Shown here one piece after another: positions 1-20,050 of a stretch of 64,000 nucleotides of DNA. Source of the DNA: Lineus longissimus (taxonomy: Eukaryota > Nemertea > Pilidiophora > Heteronemertea > Lineidae); assembly GCF_910592395.1 (NCBI RefSeq), contig NC_088308.1, forward strand, positions 124,001 through 188,000, written 5' to 3'. The notes beneath the pieces are model-generated. The model worked only from the letters and a program-made list of their open reading frames with translations. It made no database searches and was not told where the DNA came from. The translations under genes were made by a program, and so were the position numbers. Each line of letters opens with the position of its first letter. The stretch's first letter is position 1.

Positions 1-692
1 TACAGTTGAAGATTATCAAGTCCACTTGGTGTGGAAGCTGATGACACCACAATCATTACAGTTGAAGATTATCAAGTCCACTTGGTGTGGAAGCTGATGA
101 CACCACAATCATTACAGTTGAAGATTATCAAGTCCACTTGGTGTGGAAGCTGATGACACCACAATCATTACAGTTGAAGATTATCAAGTCCACTTGGTGT
201 GGAAGCTGATGACACCATAATCATTACAGTTGAAGATTATCAAGTCCACTTGGTGTGGAAGCTGATGACACGACAATCATTACAGTTGAAGATTATCAAG
301 TCCACTTGGTGTGGAAGCTGATGACACCACAATCATTACAGTTGAAGATTATCAAGTCCACTTGGTGTGGAAGCTGATGACACGACAATCATTACAGTTG
401 AAGATTATCAAGTCCACTTGGTGTGGAAGTTGATGACACCACAATCATTACAGTTGAAGATTATCAAGTCCACTTGGTGTGGAAGCTGATGACACGACAA
501 TCATTACAGTTGAAGATTATCAAGTCCACTTGGTGTGGAAGCTGATGACACGACAATCATTACAGTTGAAGATTATCAAGTCCACTTGGTGTGGAAGCTG
601 ATGACACCACAATCATTACAGTTGAAGATTATCAAGTCCACTTGGTGTGGAAGCTGATGACACCACAATCATTACAGTTGAAGATTATCAAG
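1..692. repeat. 56-bp minisatellite, about 12 copies
   Basis: A tandem array with a period of 56 bp (the motif GTTGAAGATTATCAAG recurs at 5, 61, 117 and so on) fills the left edge and probably continues beyond the window. Copies are nearly identical. The main variants are CACCAC against CACGAC in the second half of the unit and single changes such as AAGTTG. The variants are scattered along the array, as expected from gene conversion or unequal exchange. There are no unique spacers between units, so it is not a CRISPR array. Confidence 0.97.
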
Positions 693-874
693 AAGTAAAG
701 CAGTTACAATTGAGTTTGATTATTTTTTCATATAAACTCTAACAGGAGTAGAAAGGTCATGGATTCTCGACTAGACTAACCTAAATGACAGCTCTACAAG
801 TATCCATGATGACTGCCTATAATGTATGATTAAACATCACCCAGACATACACCACTGTGTTATTCCCCTGTACA

Positions 875-880
875 TTTATT
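875..880 (-). terminator. Poly(A) signal AATAAA for the first GPCR gene
   Basis: The + strand reads TTTATT, so the - strand reads AATAAA, about 250 bp after the GPCR stop codon at 1129. This is the best candidate 3' end signal for that gene. The remainder of 693-1128 shows nothing else recognisable. Confidence 0.5.
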
Positions 881-1128
881 ATTAATTCAATTGGGGAAAA
901 TAGATTTTACTGGAGCACTGAATATCCACTTACAACTAATGAACCAGATATTTTTATCAAATATGTGAGTGGGATTTACACGCTGGGTGTTGGTTGGCCC
1001 CTAGATATGCATCAAAGGCTCGACTGATTTCCATAACTCTTTTTTCAATGCAAGCCATAACATAACCAGTGATGTGAGACATGAAGAAAGATCAAATCAC
1101 ACTACACAGACACGAAGTTTGAAGAGAT

Positions 1129-2133
1129 TCACACGTCAGCTTTTTGACAATCAGCTGATTGGTTTGAGTTGACAGTTGCTGTCGGTGTCGTTTCCCATGA
1201 TGATTTCTGTTGTAGTTTTAGTATCTTACGAAATGCAGTCCTCAGTTGTCTATTTTTCAAGAAATATATGATAGGATTGATGGCTGAATGTGACACAGCC
1301 AAACAGAAAGCAAGCGGTTTATAAATCATCAGGTTTTTGCTATAAAAGAAATGCTGAGTAATCAAAATCAAATCAAAAGGTATCCAACACGCGATGTAAC
1401 ATCCAAGAATAATTGCGATGAACTTGGCTGTCTGTATTTCACGTTTATACGAGGCGTTGACGATACTACTTGAACTGGTGGCTTGAATCTTTTTGCGCTG
1501 TCCATAGATGGAGTAGAAGACAAACCCGTAGAGAGTCACCACGATCAGTGATAGAATGAGCAAGTGAAAGGCTATGAGCAGGTAGTACCACGTCACAAAC
1601 GTCTTCTCGAGGCGGCACACTTCGTTCTTGGCCCAGTTGTTCATGCCAGCGATGGGTAGAATGGCTATGATGCAGGAGTACACCCACACCACTGCAATAC
1701 CGTAGAGACCCATCTTTGGCTTGGCTTTATTCGTATATGTGTAATAGATGGGTGCCATGACTGCAACGAAGCGATCTACGGCTATCAGGAAAACTGTCAA
1801 CACAGAGGAAGCGAGGGCTAACATTGACATCCCAAAATCAACTAAACATAAGTATTTGTAAAGCTGAGTATGTGTCCATGGGTAAAAGTAAGTGGCAACA
1901 TCAAACGGCATCGCGATGGCTACACATATGTCAGCGATGGCCAAACTGGCGATGAGGTAGTATGTTGAAGTCCGGAATTGTTTGAAGCTTGTAATAGCCA
2001 CCACTACCAGAATGTTGCCAAACAGTATGACTATAATGAGGAAGATTTCCAAACAAGCAATAGCAATATTGAAATCAGATGGAGCACTGTGTTCGGTGCA
2101 CTCTGTATGATTGTGTATAGTACAGTTAGACAT
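1129..2133 (-). CDS. Class A (rhodopsin-like) orphan GPCR, single exon
   Basis: This is a complete intronless 334-residue seven-transmembrane receptor in the plasma membrane, expected to signal through G proteins. The N-terminus has two N-glycosylation sequons (NCT, NHT near residues 3-10). Class A landmarks visible are N40 in TM1 (GN), D68 in TM2 (LAIAD), C96 at the top of TM3 paired with C173 in loop 2, DRF at 120-122 in place of DRY, CWIP at 249-252 and NPIIY at 286-290. No Asp is at the TM3 amine-binding position, so a monoamine receptor is unlikely. The loop-2 GMNNW and overall pattern recall adenosine/melanocortin-type receptors, but the ligand is unknown. The start is the first ATG, preceded by ACC. 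It lies antisense to SMG1, probably inside one of its upstream introns, and is related to the receptors at 18989 and 29076. Confidence 0.93.
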   Translation of the reverse strand: MSNCTIHNHTECTEHSAPSDFNIAIACLEIFLIIVILFGNILVVVAITSFKQFRTSTYYLIASLAIADICVAIAMPFDVATYFYPWTHTQLYKYLCLVDFGMSMLALASSVLTVFLIAVDRFVAVMAPIYYTYTNKAKPKMGLYGIAVVWVYSCIIAILPIAGMNNWAKNEVCRLEKTFVTWYYLLIAFHLLILSLIVVTLYGFVFYSIYGQRKKIQATSSSSIVNASYKREIQTAKFIAIILGCYIACWIPFDLILITQHFFYSKNLMIYKPLAFCLAVSHSAINPIIYFLKNRQLRTAFRKILKLQQKSSWETTPTATVNSNQSADCQKADV

Positions 2134-2975
2134 GGTTGCGGCTGAACGATATAATCTGTTAATCCAGTGTTTTCAGAATAAACCATACACCAAGGAGTCT
2201 TACTGTCTTAATCCAGTTGAGTAACTGTGACACCAAGTGATCTAGTGTGTCACTGATCTCTATTCCAGTATTTTATAAAGAGACTCGGTCGATTTTTCAG
2301 CCTTTTGTTGAGGACGTCTAAGTGAATTTCCCAATGGGTGCTTATCAAGGCTCGAAATCCTCCAGAATTAAACCCAGCTATGAAATGTGGAATGCACTTG
2401 GTGCTGCTTAAATGAACACATGTAGTGGAAATAAAGCCTTCTGTATATTAGATGGAAACTCCCACTCAAAATCTCAATCTTTCTCTCAATTGTTGATTGC
2501 GTTCTCTTGTGTTTTTTCAGAATATTGATTTTGAGCTTTTAGTGGCAATAAATCCGATTGATTTTCATCAAAAATTGAATCACTCTACAGTTGTCAATAT
2601 TTCCTTCGAATGCCAAGTTGTGCCTAATCTTCCAAATCCCATAAAGACTCAAGTTTCTTGACTTACGTAACCAACATGATCAAACTCTGATAATTCTGGC
2701 TGGTCAAAGGTCAGTTATTATACCTTTCATTGGCTTGAACTTGTATTATATCCTATCCTGAACCAAAAGATGTTTTATCAGTAGCATCTGTGAGTAACCA
2801 ATTCCTTGCTGAAATATAAGTGGCTTGTCCTCTTAATCAGCAATGCTCGGTCCCACCAAACTCAATCACGGTACAGGTACTGATGGTTCAAAGGTCTCTA
2901 AGTGTTACTCCTGTTATGATTGAATAACTCTCGCATCATTGTCACTATAAAACAACACTCAGTTGAACCACTTTG
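2134..2975. other. 5' flank of the first GPCR, no gene seen
   Basis: About 840 bp upstream of the receptor start. I see no convincing exon, RNA gene or repeat here. It should contain the receptor promoter and 5' UTR, but no motif stands out. Confidence 0.5.
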
Positions 2976-3705
2976 CCAGCAAGCCTTTCTTAATCACTAT
3001 CCATGTCCTCCTCTACAGGAATCTGTTCCAGCAACCCTTTCTTAATCACTATCCATGTCCTCCTCTACAAGAATCTGTTCCAGCAACCCTTTCTTAATCA
3101 CTATCCATGTCCTCCTCTACAGGAATCTGTTCCAGCAACCCTTTCTTAATCACTATCCATGTCCTCCTCTACAGGAATCTGTTCCAGCAACCCTTTCTTA
3201 ATCACTATCCATGTCCTCCTCTACAGGAATCTGTTCCAGCAACCCTTTCTTAATCACTATCCATGTCCTCCTCTACAAGAATCTGTTCCAGCAACCCTTT
3301 CTTAATCACTATCCATGTCCTCCTCTACAGGAATCTGTTCCAGCAACCCTTTCTTAATCACTATCCATGTCCTCCTCTACAGGAATCTGTTCCAGCAACC
3401 CTTTCTTAATCACTATCCATGTCCTCCTCTACAGGAATCTGTTCCACCAACCCTTTCTTAATCACTATCCATGTCCTCCTCTACAGGAATCTGTTCCAGC
3501 AACCCTTTCTTAATCACTATCCATGTCCTCCTCTACAGGAATCTGTTCCAGCAACCCTTTCTTAATCACTATCCATGTCCTCCTCTACAGGAATCTGTTC
3601 CAGCAACCCTTTCTTAATCACTATCCATGTCCTCCTCTACAGGAATCTGTTCCAGCAACCCTTTCTTAATCACTATCCATGTCCTCCTCTACAGGAATCT
3701 CTTCA
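2976..3705. repeat. 52-bp minisatellite, about 14 copies
   Basis: Tandem array with period 52 bp. CCATGTCCTCCTCTAC recurs at 3001, 3053 and onward. Copies differ only by single bases, such as CTACAGG against CTACAAG and one CCACCAACC variant. The outermost copies are most diverged (AAGCC at the left end, CTCTTCAAG at the right), the usual pattern for an array homogenised in its centre. Confidence 0.97.
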
Positions 3706-3854
3706 AGTACCACTGCCAAGACACTAACTAGCAATACCAAGTAATATTGAAACAAATCTCAGCCCTTATGTTAATCCAGTGGTCTGCAAGTCCCTCCAAT
3801 TGTATAAAATTACAATCTAGTTGAGGTGTAATGTCAATATATCCAGTTGATGAT

Positions 3855-4210
3855 GTCTCCCTCAGCATATCATGCCTACTGCCTAATCCTGTAGAGCTCC
3901 TGAGGAACTAAGACAAGTATCAGCACGTATGAAAACATTGACAGTCTCCCTCAGCATATCATGCCTACTGCCTAATCCTGTAGAGCTCCTGAGGAACTAA
4001 GACAAGTATCAGCACGTATGAAAACATTGACAGTCTCCCTCAGCATATCATGCCTAGTGCCTAATCCTGTAGAGCTCCTGAGGAACTGAGACAAGTATCA
4101 GCACGTATGAAAACATTGACAGTCTCCCTCAGCATATCATGCCTAGTGCCTAATCCTGTAGAGCTCCTGAGGAACTAAGACAAGTATCAGCACGTATGAA
4201 AACATTGACA
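3855..4210. repeat. 89-bp tandem repeat, 4 copies
   Basis: TCTCCCTCAGCATATC recurs at 3856, 3945, 4034 and 4123, a period of 89 bp. The copies are almost identical; CCTACTGCC alternates with CCTAGTGCC and one copy reads AACTGAG for AACTAAG. It lies 150 bp beyond the 52-bp array but shares no unit with it. Confidence 0.96.
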
Positions 4211-7200
4211 GCTTTCAAAGACTCCTCATGTGTTGTCATCTATAAATCCTGGTGCAATTAGAAACTGAGGTTAGCAACACTGCCTTCCAATCACAATCCT
4301 CCAAACTTCATATTCAAAAGAACCAAGATGCTCAAACGTAGTTTAAAACCAATCATGATCAGCCATGAAACTTCAAAAGCCTGCAACCAAACTCTCATTA
4401 GTATTCTACTCATCTGTCTAACTACCTCACCCATGTATAATAGATATTCCTTTATCTATCCCATGCTCCTACCAGCAGCTGAATCATCGCCAGAATGAAT
4501 GAAAGAGAAATAAAGCCTGAATGCATTTAATCCTCATATTCACTTGTATAAGTTTTAAACATAATGATTTCCATGAACTGGGGCAGTTGTATCATCATTG
4601 GCTGACCAACACCATGAATCAGTTTTGCCATAAAGTCTCTTTCATCCCCTGCGAATGGTGAGTTTGGTTCCACTGTCCATCCTAGTGTTTGCCTCATGTG
4701 AGATCACACAGCGGCCCATTTCATGGTCAGCTACTGTCCCTGCCTCATCTAGATATTGCCAGACCTCACTGTAAACATTACACCCCTATATCTATGACCA
4801 TGCCTTGATAGATTTGAAGTGTTGTTTGATTAACATGGAGTAATTGCTGAATATCATGCAGCAACAGGCCTCTCATGTCGCTGACTATGCCTTTATAAAT
4901 GTTAAATATTTGCTACTCTATCTGTATTGTCATGATTTGCAACAGGCCTGCTGGTCAAATAACTGTGAGGAAAAGGCAGCTTGCTGGAACACCAATTTCA
5001 GAATGCCAATGTTTTTACTTGGTCAATATGTAAAAGGTCTGAAAGCACTCCTGAATACTTCTAGCGAACTTGAACATGTATAGACTTGGTGAGAGAGTGT
5101 GCAAGTGCACCTAACATCCTTTCCCTGGTAGGTTTATTGCAGTAATTCCAGGATATAATGTACAGCTCCTGGCAAACATAAGCAGAGTTACGTACAGATC
5201 CTAAGGAATGCAAATAAAGCCCTGATTAAATCTTCACCCATCCAATGAAGCCAGTATCAAGATAAGATGCCCACATATTCAAATCATTCAATTCCTGAGC
5301 CAATTAGCCATAAAGGTCTCATCTCAAATTCATCGCGCTCTTGTTCGTTGTCGGTGAGAAGACTATGAATCGATGAAACACAAGCAGCTGCTTACAAGTC
5401 ATCTGATTAGACTCAGTGGAATGACCAACGATGCCTTGCTGTCTTCAGGCAGATGCCTCAAGAATCCTAACAGCCATTGTGTCAATACCAAGGCTATTTC
5501 CTGATCACACACCTAATCACTTTGCCAGATTTATTATCAGCGTTTCAATCCACTTTGTCACTTAATCCACCAATATCATGAAGTCTACTTGCTGAGAGTA
5601 ATCCACATCTTTGAGAGCATCCCTTAGAATAAGCAGATCTGAGTTTGCAAGCTACTGTAATGCACAATTGACATGTTAATGTTACCCGAAGCAGAAATCA
5701 TGAGTCTTCTCTCAGTCTCACAGTACGGTGCTTTGATATGCTATCACTGTGGGGTCCTTCTTCTCAGGTTGGGACTGCTGCACGAGTCACGCAATCTGCA
5801 ATCTTGTCTAAGCTCCCGTGGTGAGCAGTTTCCTCCAAGTGAGTGTATTGATAGTTGTCTTATTGGAGATGGCAGTCATGAAGTATTGTCACAATGTGAG
5901 ATGTCAATCAATCCATCAATAACCAGAACACTTTCACGTCCTACTGAAGCTGGTGAAAACCAGAAGTCGCGTGATTTGTAGTGCTGCCCTGCCAAGCATC
6001 TGCTCCAAATGAAGCCCGTTCCTCTATCGAGGAAGTTTATGAGTTATCGTAATGGAACTGGTCACAGTGTAAAATGTCAATGAATCAATCATGAAGCTGC
6101 TTGTGGAAGTTTATTGTGATACAATGGAAGTTTGTAGAGGACATGGTATGTGTAAAGTACTGGTCACAATGTGAAAGTGGAAGTTTATAAAGGAAACAAT
6201 ATGTGTGAAGTACTGGTCACAGTGAATGTCAATCAATCAATTAAACATCGTTGAGTCCTACTGCTAATGCCCATATAGCTCCTGCTCAAATAATGCGATC
6301 CTGTTACATGTCTGTTTGCTCCCCTACATGTCGTGCTCGGCTGAAAATAGTTCTAGATAAATATCGGTGATATTGTTGAATGTCAGCCAATCAAGCTAAC
6401 AAGCCACTGAGTTATGATAATGACACTGCAATGCCATTTGGTAATTCTTCTTGTGTTAGATTCATATTGGCATCTGCTGCTTGTCGATAACCGTATTAGA
6501 AGTCATCCTTCAAATGTTAGGTGGTGGCTTATTTGCTGCTTGTGTTATCAGCTCCTCCTGCTGCTCCCTGATTTGGCTTATGGATCATCACTATCAGTGA
6601 CACCAAGAAGACCAAATACTTGCTTTCGTAATCGACATCTCTGTCTTCAATAGACCGAGAAAGAGGGGCATCCCACTGGATCCTGGCCAGTCTCAAAGAT
6701 TTGGTCGAAAATTTCATGGACAGTTTCAGATTTTGAAATAAGTGGGGGCAGCTATCCATTGAGTTGTCATCCTAGCAATCTGAACTCTTCTATTCCAACA
6801 CTTTCCTAACTTCTGTCAGTGAGGTTATAGAAGTCACTTGATGATTGTGTCCTGGCCTAGCCTACCATTAGTATATTCCTCTGAAAAACACTCTGATCCA
6901 TGATTATGTTGGCCAGGCCGTCATCACAGCAAGCAATCTGCTGTAAAAAAGCTAATGGTGATCCCTTGTGGCGCGACTAGATGGCTGTAGGTCTGTGGTG
7001 TGTTATAAATCTTTGAAGATGTCGGAAACTAGCCATATATAAAACTAATAAAGCTGCCATCAATACTGAACGAAAATGAAGGTAATAAGTTATCATTTAT
7101 AAAACATACATGCAGATGGGCTGTAAAGTGTCTTGATATGGCTGGTCCATAAAAGTCTCATCTCAGTCTTTGCCAGTGGCTGGGAATGATGTATCTACCT

Positions 7201-8343
7201 TTTAGCCTCTCGACCCCAGTTGCTGCCCATTCCTCTACTGCAGTTCACCAACAGATTTTGTCACAGCCAGGGAGTGCCATGTTAGGTTTGATCTGCCCCA
7301 AAAGCCACGTCTTCTTGTCAAGAGCAGTTTATTTCCCAACGAAGCACCTTCATGACTAAAGTATTTGCAAGTATAGGGATTTGAACTGATCTGTCTAGCA
7401 TACCGACACCCTCATCACATAAGTGTTATCCATGTGTTGTGCTGACTCTGCTCATGCTGATCAAGTCAAGCTTTTCATCACATTCAATCATACTTCATCT
7501 GGCACTAATACTGCCATCGCCGATTCATTTGGTTGCCTTGGTCATTATGGACATATACATCACCCACCCACAAAGAGTTAACAAATTTATGATGACATCA
7601 GTTTCCCAATAAAATTATTGTGTGGCTAACTATCTGCTGCAGCAATAAATCATGAAAGAACACCACAATATTTCCTCTAAGTGATAAAACTAATGAAGCT
7701 GTCAAGGCTGCTAACTAAAACTGATCGCTGATGTATGCTATGTCTGGCCTCTACTTGAGCTATGAAGAAACCATATCCCAAGTACATCAATAGATGCTTA
7801 TGATTTCACCCCTCCGTCTCGAGATGTTGATGTATTCTGCGATAAGTATCGAACCAGTTATACTTCATAGCACATTGCTGTAATAAGCAATTTAACCAGC
7901 ACACAAGCAATCTTTTTATCGCATACAGAGATAACAAACCCCGGTCACTGAAATGAGACTTCAAAGCTAGCCTGATAGAGGATCGTCAATTCCTGTAGAA
8001 ATGTAATGGTTCCAATGTCAATGTTGGATATGACTCCATTTCATGGTAAACAATCACCAGGTTGATGAATAGCTAATGTTTGAACCCACCTCCGCGTCTT
8101 ACCATTAAACAGTAATGATCTGTGTGGGATTTTGTATATTGATTTGGTGATTTGATGTCCTGATTTAAGCCAATAATGGACGCTTGAGTCAATAAGATGG
8201 CATCAAATGATTTGCCATTGCAAGTACACAATGATTTTATGTGACACGAGGACAAATAGTTACATGGCGTGTGAATGGGAATACAGTGGAACCCCGGTAA
8301 CACGACCACTCATGGGAACCGAGGTTGAATGGTTGCGTTACTG
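4211..8343. other. Long stretch without a recognisable gene (probable SMG1 intron)
   Basis: The first visible SMG1 exon starts at 8916 in the middle of the gene, so this stretch is most simply intron. I looked for further SMG1 kinase-domain exons on the + strand (for example the GDRHLDN or HIDYN motifs) and found none. Open frames here are short and without family resemblance. The only distinct item is a degraded tRNA-like patch near 7361-7440. Confidence 0.5.
7361..7440 (-). repeat. Degenerate tRNA-derived (SINE-like) fragment
   Basis: Read on the - strand, this segment has an A-box-like TATGTGATGAGGG, then GGTATGCTAGAC in the anticodon-arm position, then a B-box-like AGTTCAAATCCC. The boxes are in tRNA order with roughly tRNA spacing. 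Acceptor-stem pairing is not evident, so a working tRNA gene is unlikely. A decayed tRNA-headed SINE is the best reading. Confidence 0.3.
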
Positions 8344-8890
8344 GGACTGATGATGTTTCTTCATTTTGAGGAGAAAAAATATTTGGACTTAGAAATGTTT
8401 TCATCCTTCAGAGTTGAATTTTTCATAAGTTCAAAATTCTGAAAAAATGTCAAAGTCAAAAAGTTTTTGGGACTGATGATGTTTCTTCATTTTGTACTCA
8501 GGGACTGATGATATTGGTGATGTTGGTTCATTTTGAGCAGAAAAAAAAGGTGAAAAAAAAATTTTGTACTTCGAAAATTTTTCAGAAGTCAAGTCAGTTC
8601 AAAATTTTGAAAAATTTTCGAAGTCAAAAAAGTTTTGGGACTGATGATATTGGTGATGTTGGTTCATTTTGAGCGAAAAAAAAAAAGTGAAAAAAAAATT
8701 TTGTACTTAGAAATTTTTTCAGAAGTCGTCAGTTCAAAATTTTGAAAAATTTTCAAAGTCAAAAAAGTTTTGGGACTGATGATATTGGTGATGTTGGTTC
8801 ATTTTGAGCGAAAAAAAAAGGGGGAAAAAAAATTTTGCACTTAGAAATTTTTTGGGACTGATGATATTGGTGATGTCTTTCTGTTTGTCT
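8344..8890. repeat. AT-rich diverged tandem repeat with homopolymer runs
   Basis: Several imperfect copies of a roughly 130-bp unit. Each begins with GGGACTGATGAT (around 8344, 8502, 8637, 8770 and 8850), followed by GATGTTGGTTCATTTTGAG and then long A and T runs. The array ends only about 30 bp before the acceptor of the first visible SMG1 exon. The A/T runs differ in length between copies, as expected from slippage. Confidence 0.85.
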
Positions 8891-8915
8891 TTCACTGTCT
8901 TTCTCTCTGATTTAG

Positions 8916-16863
<7,948 letters not shown>

Positions 16864-18988
16864 GTAAGTCACATGTCGACTAATACATTCTGTGACGTCT
16901 TCATCACGAATATAAAGTGACACTTATGCATAGAGACCAATCAACATGCTCACAAACCAATAAACATAATTCCTCTCATTTCCTATGTTTATTTCCCAGA
17001 CATAATTGGCAAAACACGAACATTAACAATGCATCTCAGGCCATATGTACTGGATTTTATGTTTGCCTCATATACATGCCTTATATACTTGGGGAGAACA
17101 AACACAAAATCGAATACCAACGGCCTATAATTGACTCTAGACTGCCCTAATTCTATAGGCTTTGCACTAATGTCAATAAACCATGATTTACAAAACAGTT
17201 TGTTTGCGTCATAGAAACAAAAGTGTTTTTTGTTCATAAACCATTGATGAATGTATGAACGTGTCAAATTAGCCTACATAGTGAAACTGGTAGCTCGCAT
17301 GATGATTGTTCACATTCAGTTTTTCACCATCACATTCCTTTCCAGTGATAAACTTTCTAACGATGAAGGAAATGTTGGTTTTGTTTTCCAGTTGCATCCT
17401 GTTCAAGACTTCAGATTGGCCAGAATGATCATAGTCAAAGAGTTCAGTTTGAGAGTGCAGTTTGTGTCCCTTCCACACCAGTATAACCCCCCAAATAATT
17501 AAGCAAATATAGGCTGCCACACACAAGCATAGTACAAGGAAGCCCACTGATTATTGGTTAGGACCCCTCACTAGAGTGTTAGTGTAACCATGTCATGTCT
17601 ATTACAACATAACTCAAGTGTCCACATTGAGTCAACCTTGTCCCTTATCGTCTAAGATAACTACTCTTGGACAATGCTCCCTAAACACAGTTCAGATTAG
17701 AGCCCATTGTTGAGGTCAAATTGGCACACATGGCCTAGCTCTCACTAGATGTTGTAATAGTGGGCTCACGTGCTTCTTAGATAGATAAAGTTGGTTTGAG
17801 AATGGAAGTTAGAATAGAAGCCACTAGGTTGCATACATCAGTGTGCTGACTAGTGTTGCTTCAGCCTGTCAGTGTACAGGCAAATAGCTAGGGGAATATC
17901 ATTATCAGTGAAGTGATATGTTGGTTTATTCAAGTGGTAGAAGGAATGAAGTCAGTCAAGTTATTAAAGTGGTTTAGGATTTCAATCCCAAGTAATATGA
18001 TCGGGCTTTACCAGATGATGTGTTGGCTTTGTTAAGTGAGGTGTTGAGGAATACACAGGCAGGTTCTGTGAAGCCTGGTATTGACAAGAGTTGAGGAATA
18101 CACAGGCAGGTTCTGTGAGGCCTGGTATTGACAAGAGTTGCTACTGTTATGGTTGGTGTGGGAATGATGTTCGGGCTACCTGTTGGTACATCACTGCTAT
18201 CTCTAGGAAGGTGTACTAACCATCTGAAGCCTGGACAGCTAATTCATTCAAGTGTCCAGGCTTCAGATGCAGATTCAGTAGCAAGGAGAACTGTGTTCTC
18301 AGTTTTCTCTGATGAGAAGTTACATGTATTATGATGTATGATTGGACTTTCATATTGAAGACTGTGTCACCTCCATAGAGACCTGAATGTAGCTGTCAGC
18401 GTTACAAGCCGGGCTCTATACAGAAGGTCAGATGGTATCGGCATGAGTGTGAATCAAGCTTAAGAGAAGAGACTTGCTAAAGCTCTGGCTAATGTCACAA
18501 CCAGGAATATCTTGACGTCAATAGTAGCAAGAGACACTCAAAGTTATGGGCCAGGCTCTTGAAAACTTGAGCATGCTTGGGGAGAGGAAACTGCTGTGTT
18601 TGGCTGACAATGGCCTGATTGACACATCTGGTCGGCCCTTAGTAAGACCACTTGGTAGTAGAGAATGACAACATCTATACACATAGAATATGATGTATGA
18701 ACACATTTGGTATGATTGTTATACTGACTGATTGAAGTAGATCAGGCCTGAAGTTATCTCCAATTATTGTTAGTGTTATATTGGTCTAACATTAGTGCCA
18801 ATCATTTCCATCCCTCATAATAAGGAAGTGTAAACAAAACGGTCACGTTCTAAACGCCATATTTACCAATGTTATTTTATGTTCCTTTTCACTCTTTGAT
18901 ACGACATTGACATCTAATTTGAGAGCTGACATCTGCTACTTGACCTGACAACCCTCTACACAACCATGTCCTTCAGTTCAGGGGCTAA
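16864..18988. other. SMG1 intron 15, proximal part, no gene seen
   Basis: Start of the 16-kb SMG1 intron, up to the stop codon of the nested GPCR. No exon or RNA gene is recognised. It contains a two-copy 47-bp repeat at 18044-18137. Confidence 0.5.
18044..18137. repeat. 47-bp direct tandem duplication
   Basis: TTGAGGAATACACAGGCAGG occurs at 18044 and 18091. The two 47-bp copies differ by a single A/G change (TGTGAAGCC against TGTGAGGCC). It lies in SMG1 intron 15. Confidence 0.9.
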
Positions 18989-20050
18989 TCACAATGGTTC
19001 GCCCTCTTCTCTTAAATCCAGAGACCCAGGTGCCCCATTACCATTGGCCACATCTGTAATGTCTGTTGTTTGTGATCGTCTGTCAAGGCGGAGTAACGTC
19101 TTGAATGCCGCCCGCATGCCCTTGCTCATCCAGGCATAGATCAGTGGATTGAGACAAGAGTTAAACACTGCTAGAAAGTACGACACTGTTTTATATTCCT
19201 TATTGGCAGTGTCTGTCTTACCGAGATAAATCACAATCACCACCGACACAAATGGCATCCAGCAGATTAAGAATGTGAGAAGTACCGTCGCTAACACCTT
19301 GGCCGCTTTGGCATCTTTCTTGATTTTAGAAACCGTGCCACAGCTGATTTGTGCATTTCGTATATTTGTCCGGTTAAGATGGCTTTGCACCACATAGAAC
19401 AACTGTGCGTACATGACTAACATGGCGACTGCTATCGCGATGATGATGATGCAGAGTACAAACATATACGTTGAGTCTAAGACGCGCTGCATTGTACACT
19501 TGGGGTTGTCCTCCCAGCGCCGAGACACAAAAGCTGGCACGATGCCAACAGCAATTGAAACGATCCAAATCACAGCGATGAACTTGTAACTTTTCCCGGC
19601 CATGATCGTCTGATATTTCAGGGGGTTATTCAGCGCGATACACCGATCTATAGCGATGCAGAACAAGTGAAATACTGAGGCTGCGAAGGAGACCGTTGAT
19701 GTGCCGTAAACTGCTAAACATATCCTCTGATTGCGATTAAATATAGGTTCTGCATGTCTCAGCATGTTCACCGGTATCACAGTGGCCACCAGAATATCAG
19801 CAAACGCGAGACTCGCCACAAATCTGTACAACACACTACGAAGATTCCTAAACTTGATGACGGCTAAGATAACTAAAGAATTCCCTATGATTATGCTTAT
19901 CATGAGCACTAATTGTATAATGATAATGAGTATATTCTCTGTTGATAGTTTACCATGTTCAGACTTGGTGTTGTTCTGTTCATAGATGTCAACGGTGAAG
20001 TTTAGCAGCTTCACAGCTTTAGATGGTGTAGAAGTCATTTCTCCTTCCAT
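18989..20050 (-). CDS. Class A orphan GPCR, single exon, nested antisense in SMG1 intron 15
   Basis: Complete intronless 353-residue seven-transmembrane receptor. The start used is the ATG at 20050; the frame stays open upstream only through a TTG, and a second ATG follows four codons later. The N-terminus carries sequons NFT and NNT. Landmarks are N57 (GN) in TM1, D85 (LAFAD) in TM2, C111 with C185, DRC at 135-137 instead of DRY, CWMP at 263-266 and NPLIY at 301-305. TM3 has no amine-binding Asp. The third intracellular loop contains basic SKIKKDAKAAKV leading into TM6, typical of G-protein contact. It shares layout and loop features with the receptors at 1129 and 29076, suggesting local duplication. 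The ligand is unknown; adenosine/melanocortin-like receptors are the nearest pattern I can name. Confidence 0.93.
   Translation of the reverse strand: MEGEMTSTPSKAVKLLNFTVDIYEQNNTKSEHGKLSTENILIIIIQLVLMISIIIGNSLVILAVIKFRNLRSVLYRFVASLAFADILVATVIPVNMLRHAEPIFNRNQRICLAVYGTSTVSFAASVFHLFCIAIDRCIALNNPLKYQTIMAGKSYKFIAVIWIVSIAVGIVPAFVSRRWEDNPKCTMQRVLDSTYMFVLCIIIIAIAVAMLVMYAQLFYVVQSHLNRTNIRNAQISCGTVSKIKKDAKAAKVLATVLLTFLICWMPFVSVVIVIYLGKTDTANKEYKTVSYFLAVFNSCLNPLIYAWMSKGMRAAFKTLLRLDRRSQTTDITDVANGNGAPGSLDLREEGEPL

Noticed and set aside
1-692. Regularly repeated DNA resembling a CRISPR array
   Set aside because: Units are contiguous 56-bp copies with no unique spacers, no cas genes, and the context is an intron-rich animal genome.
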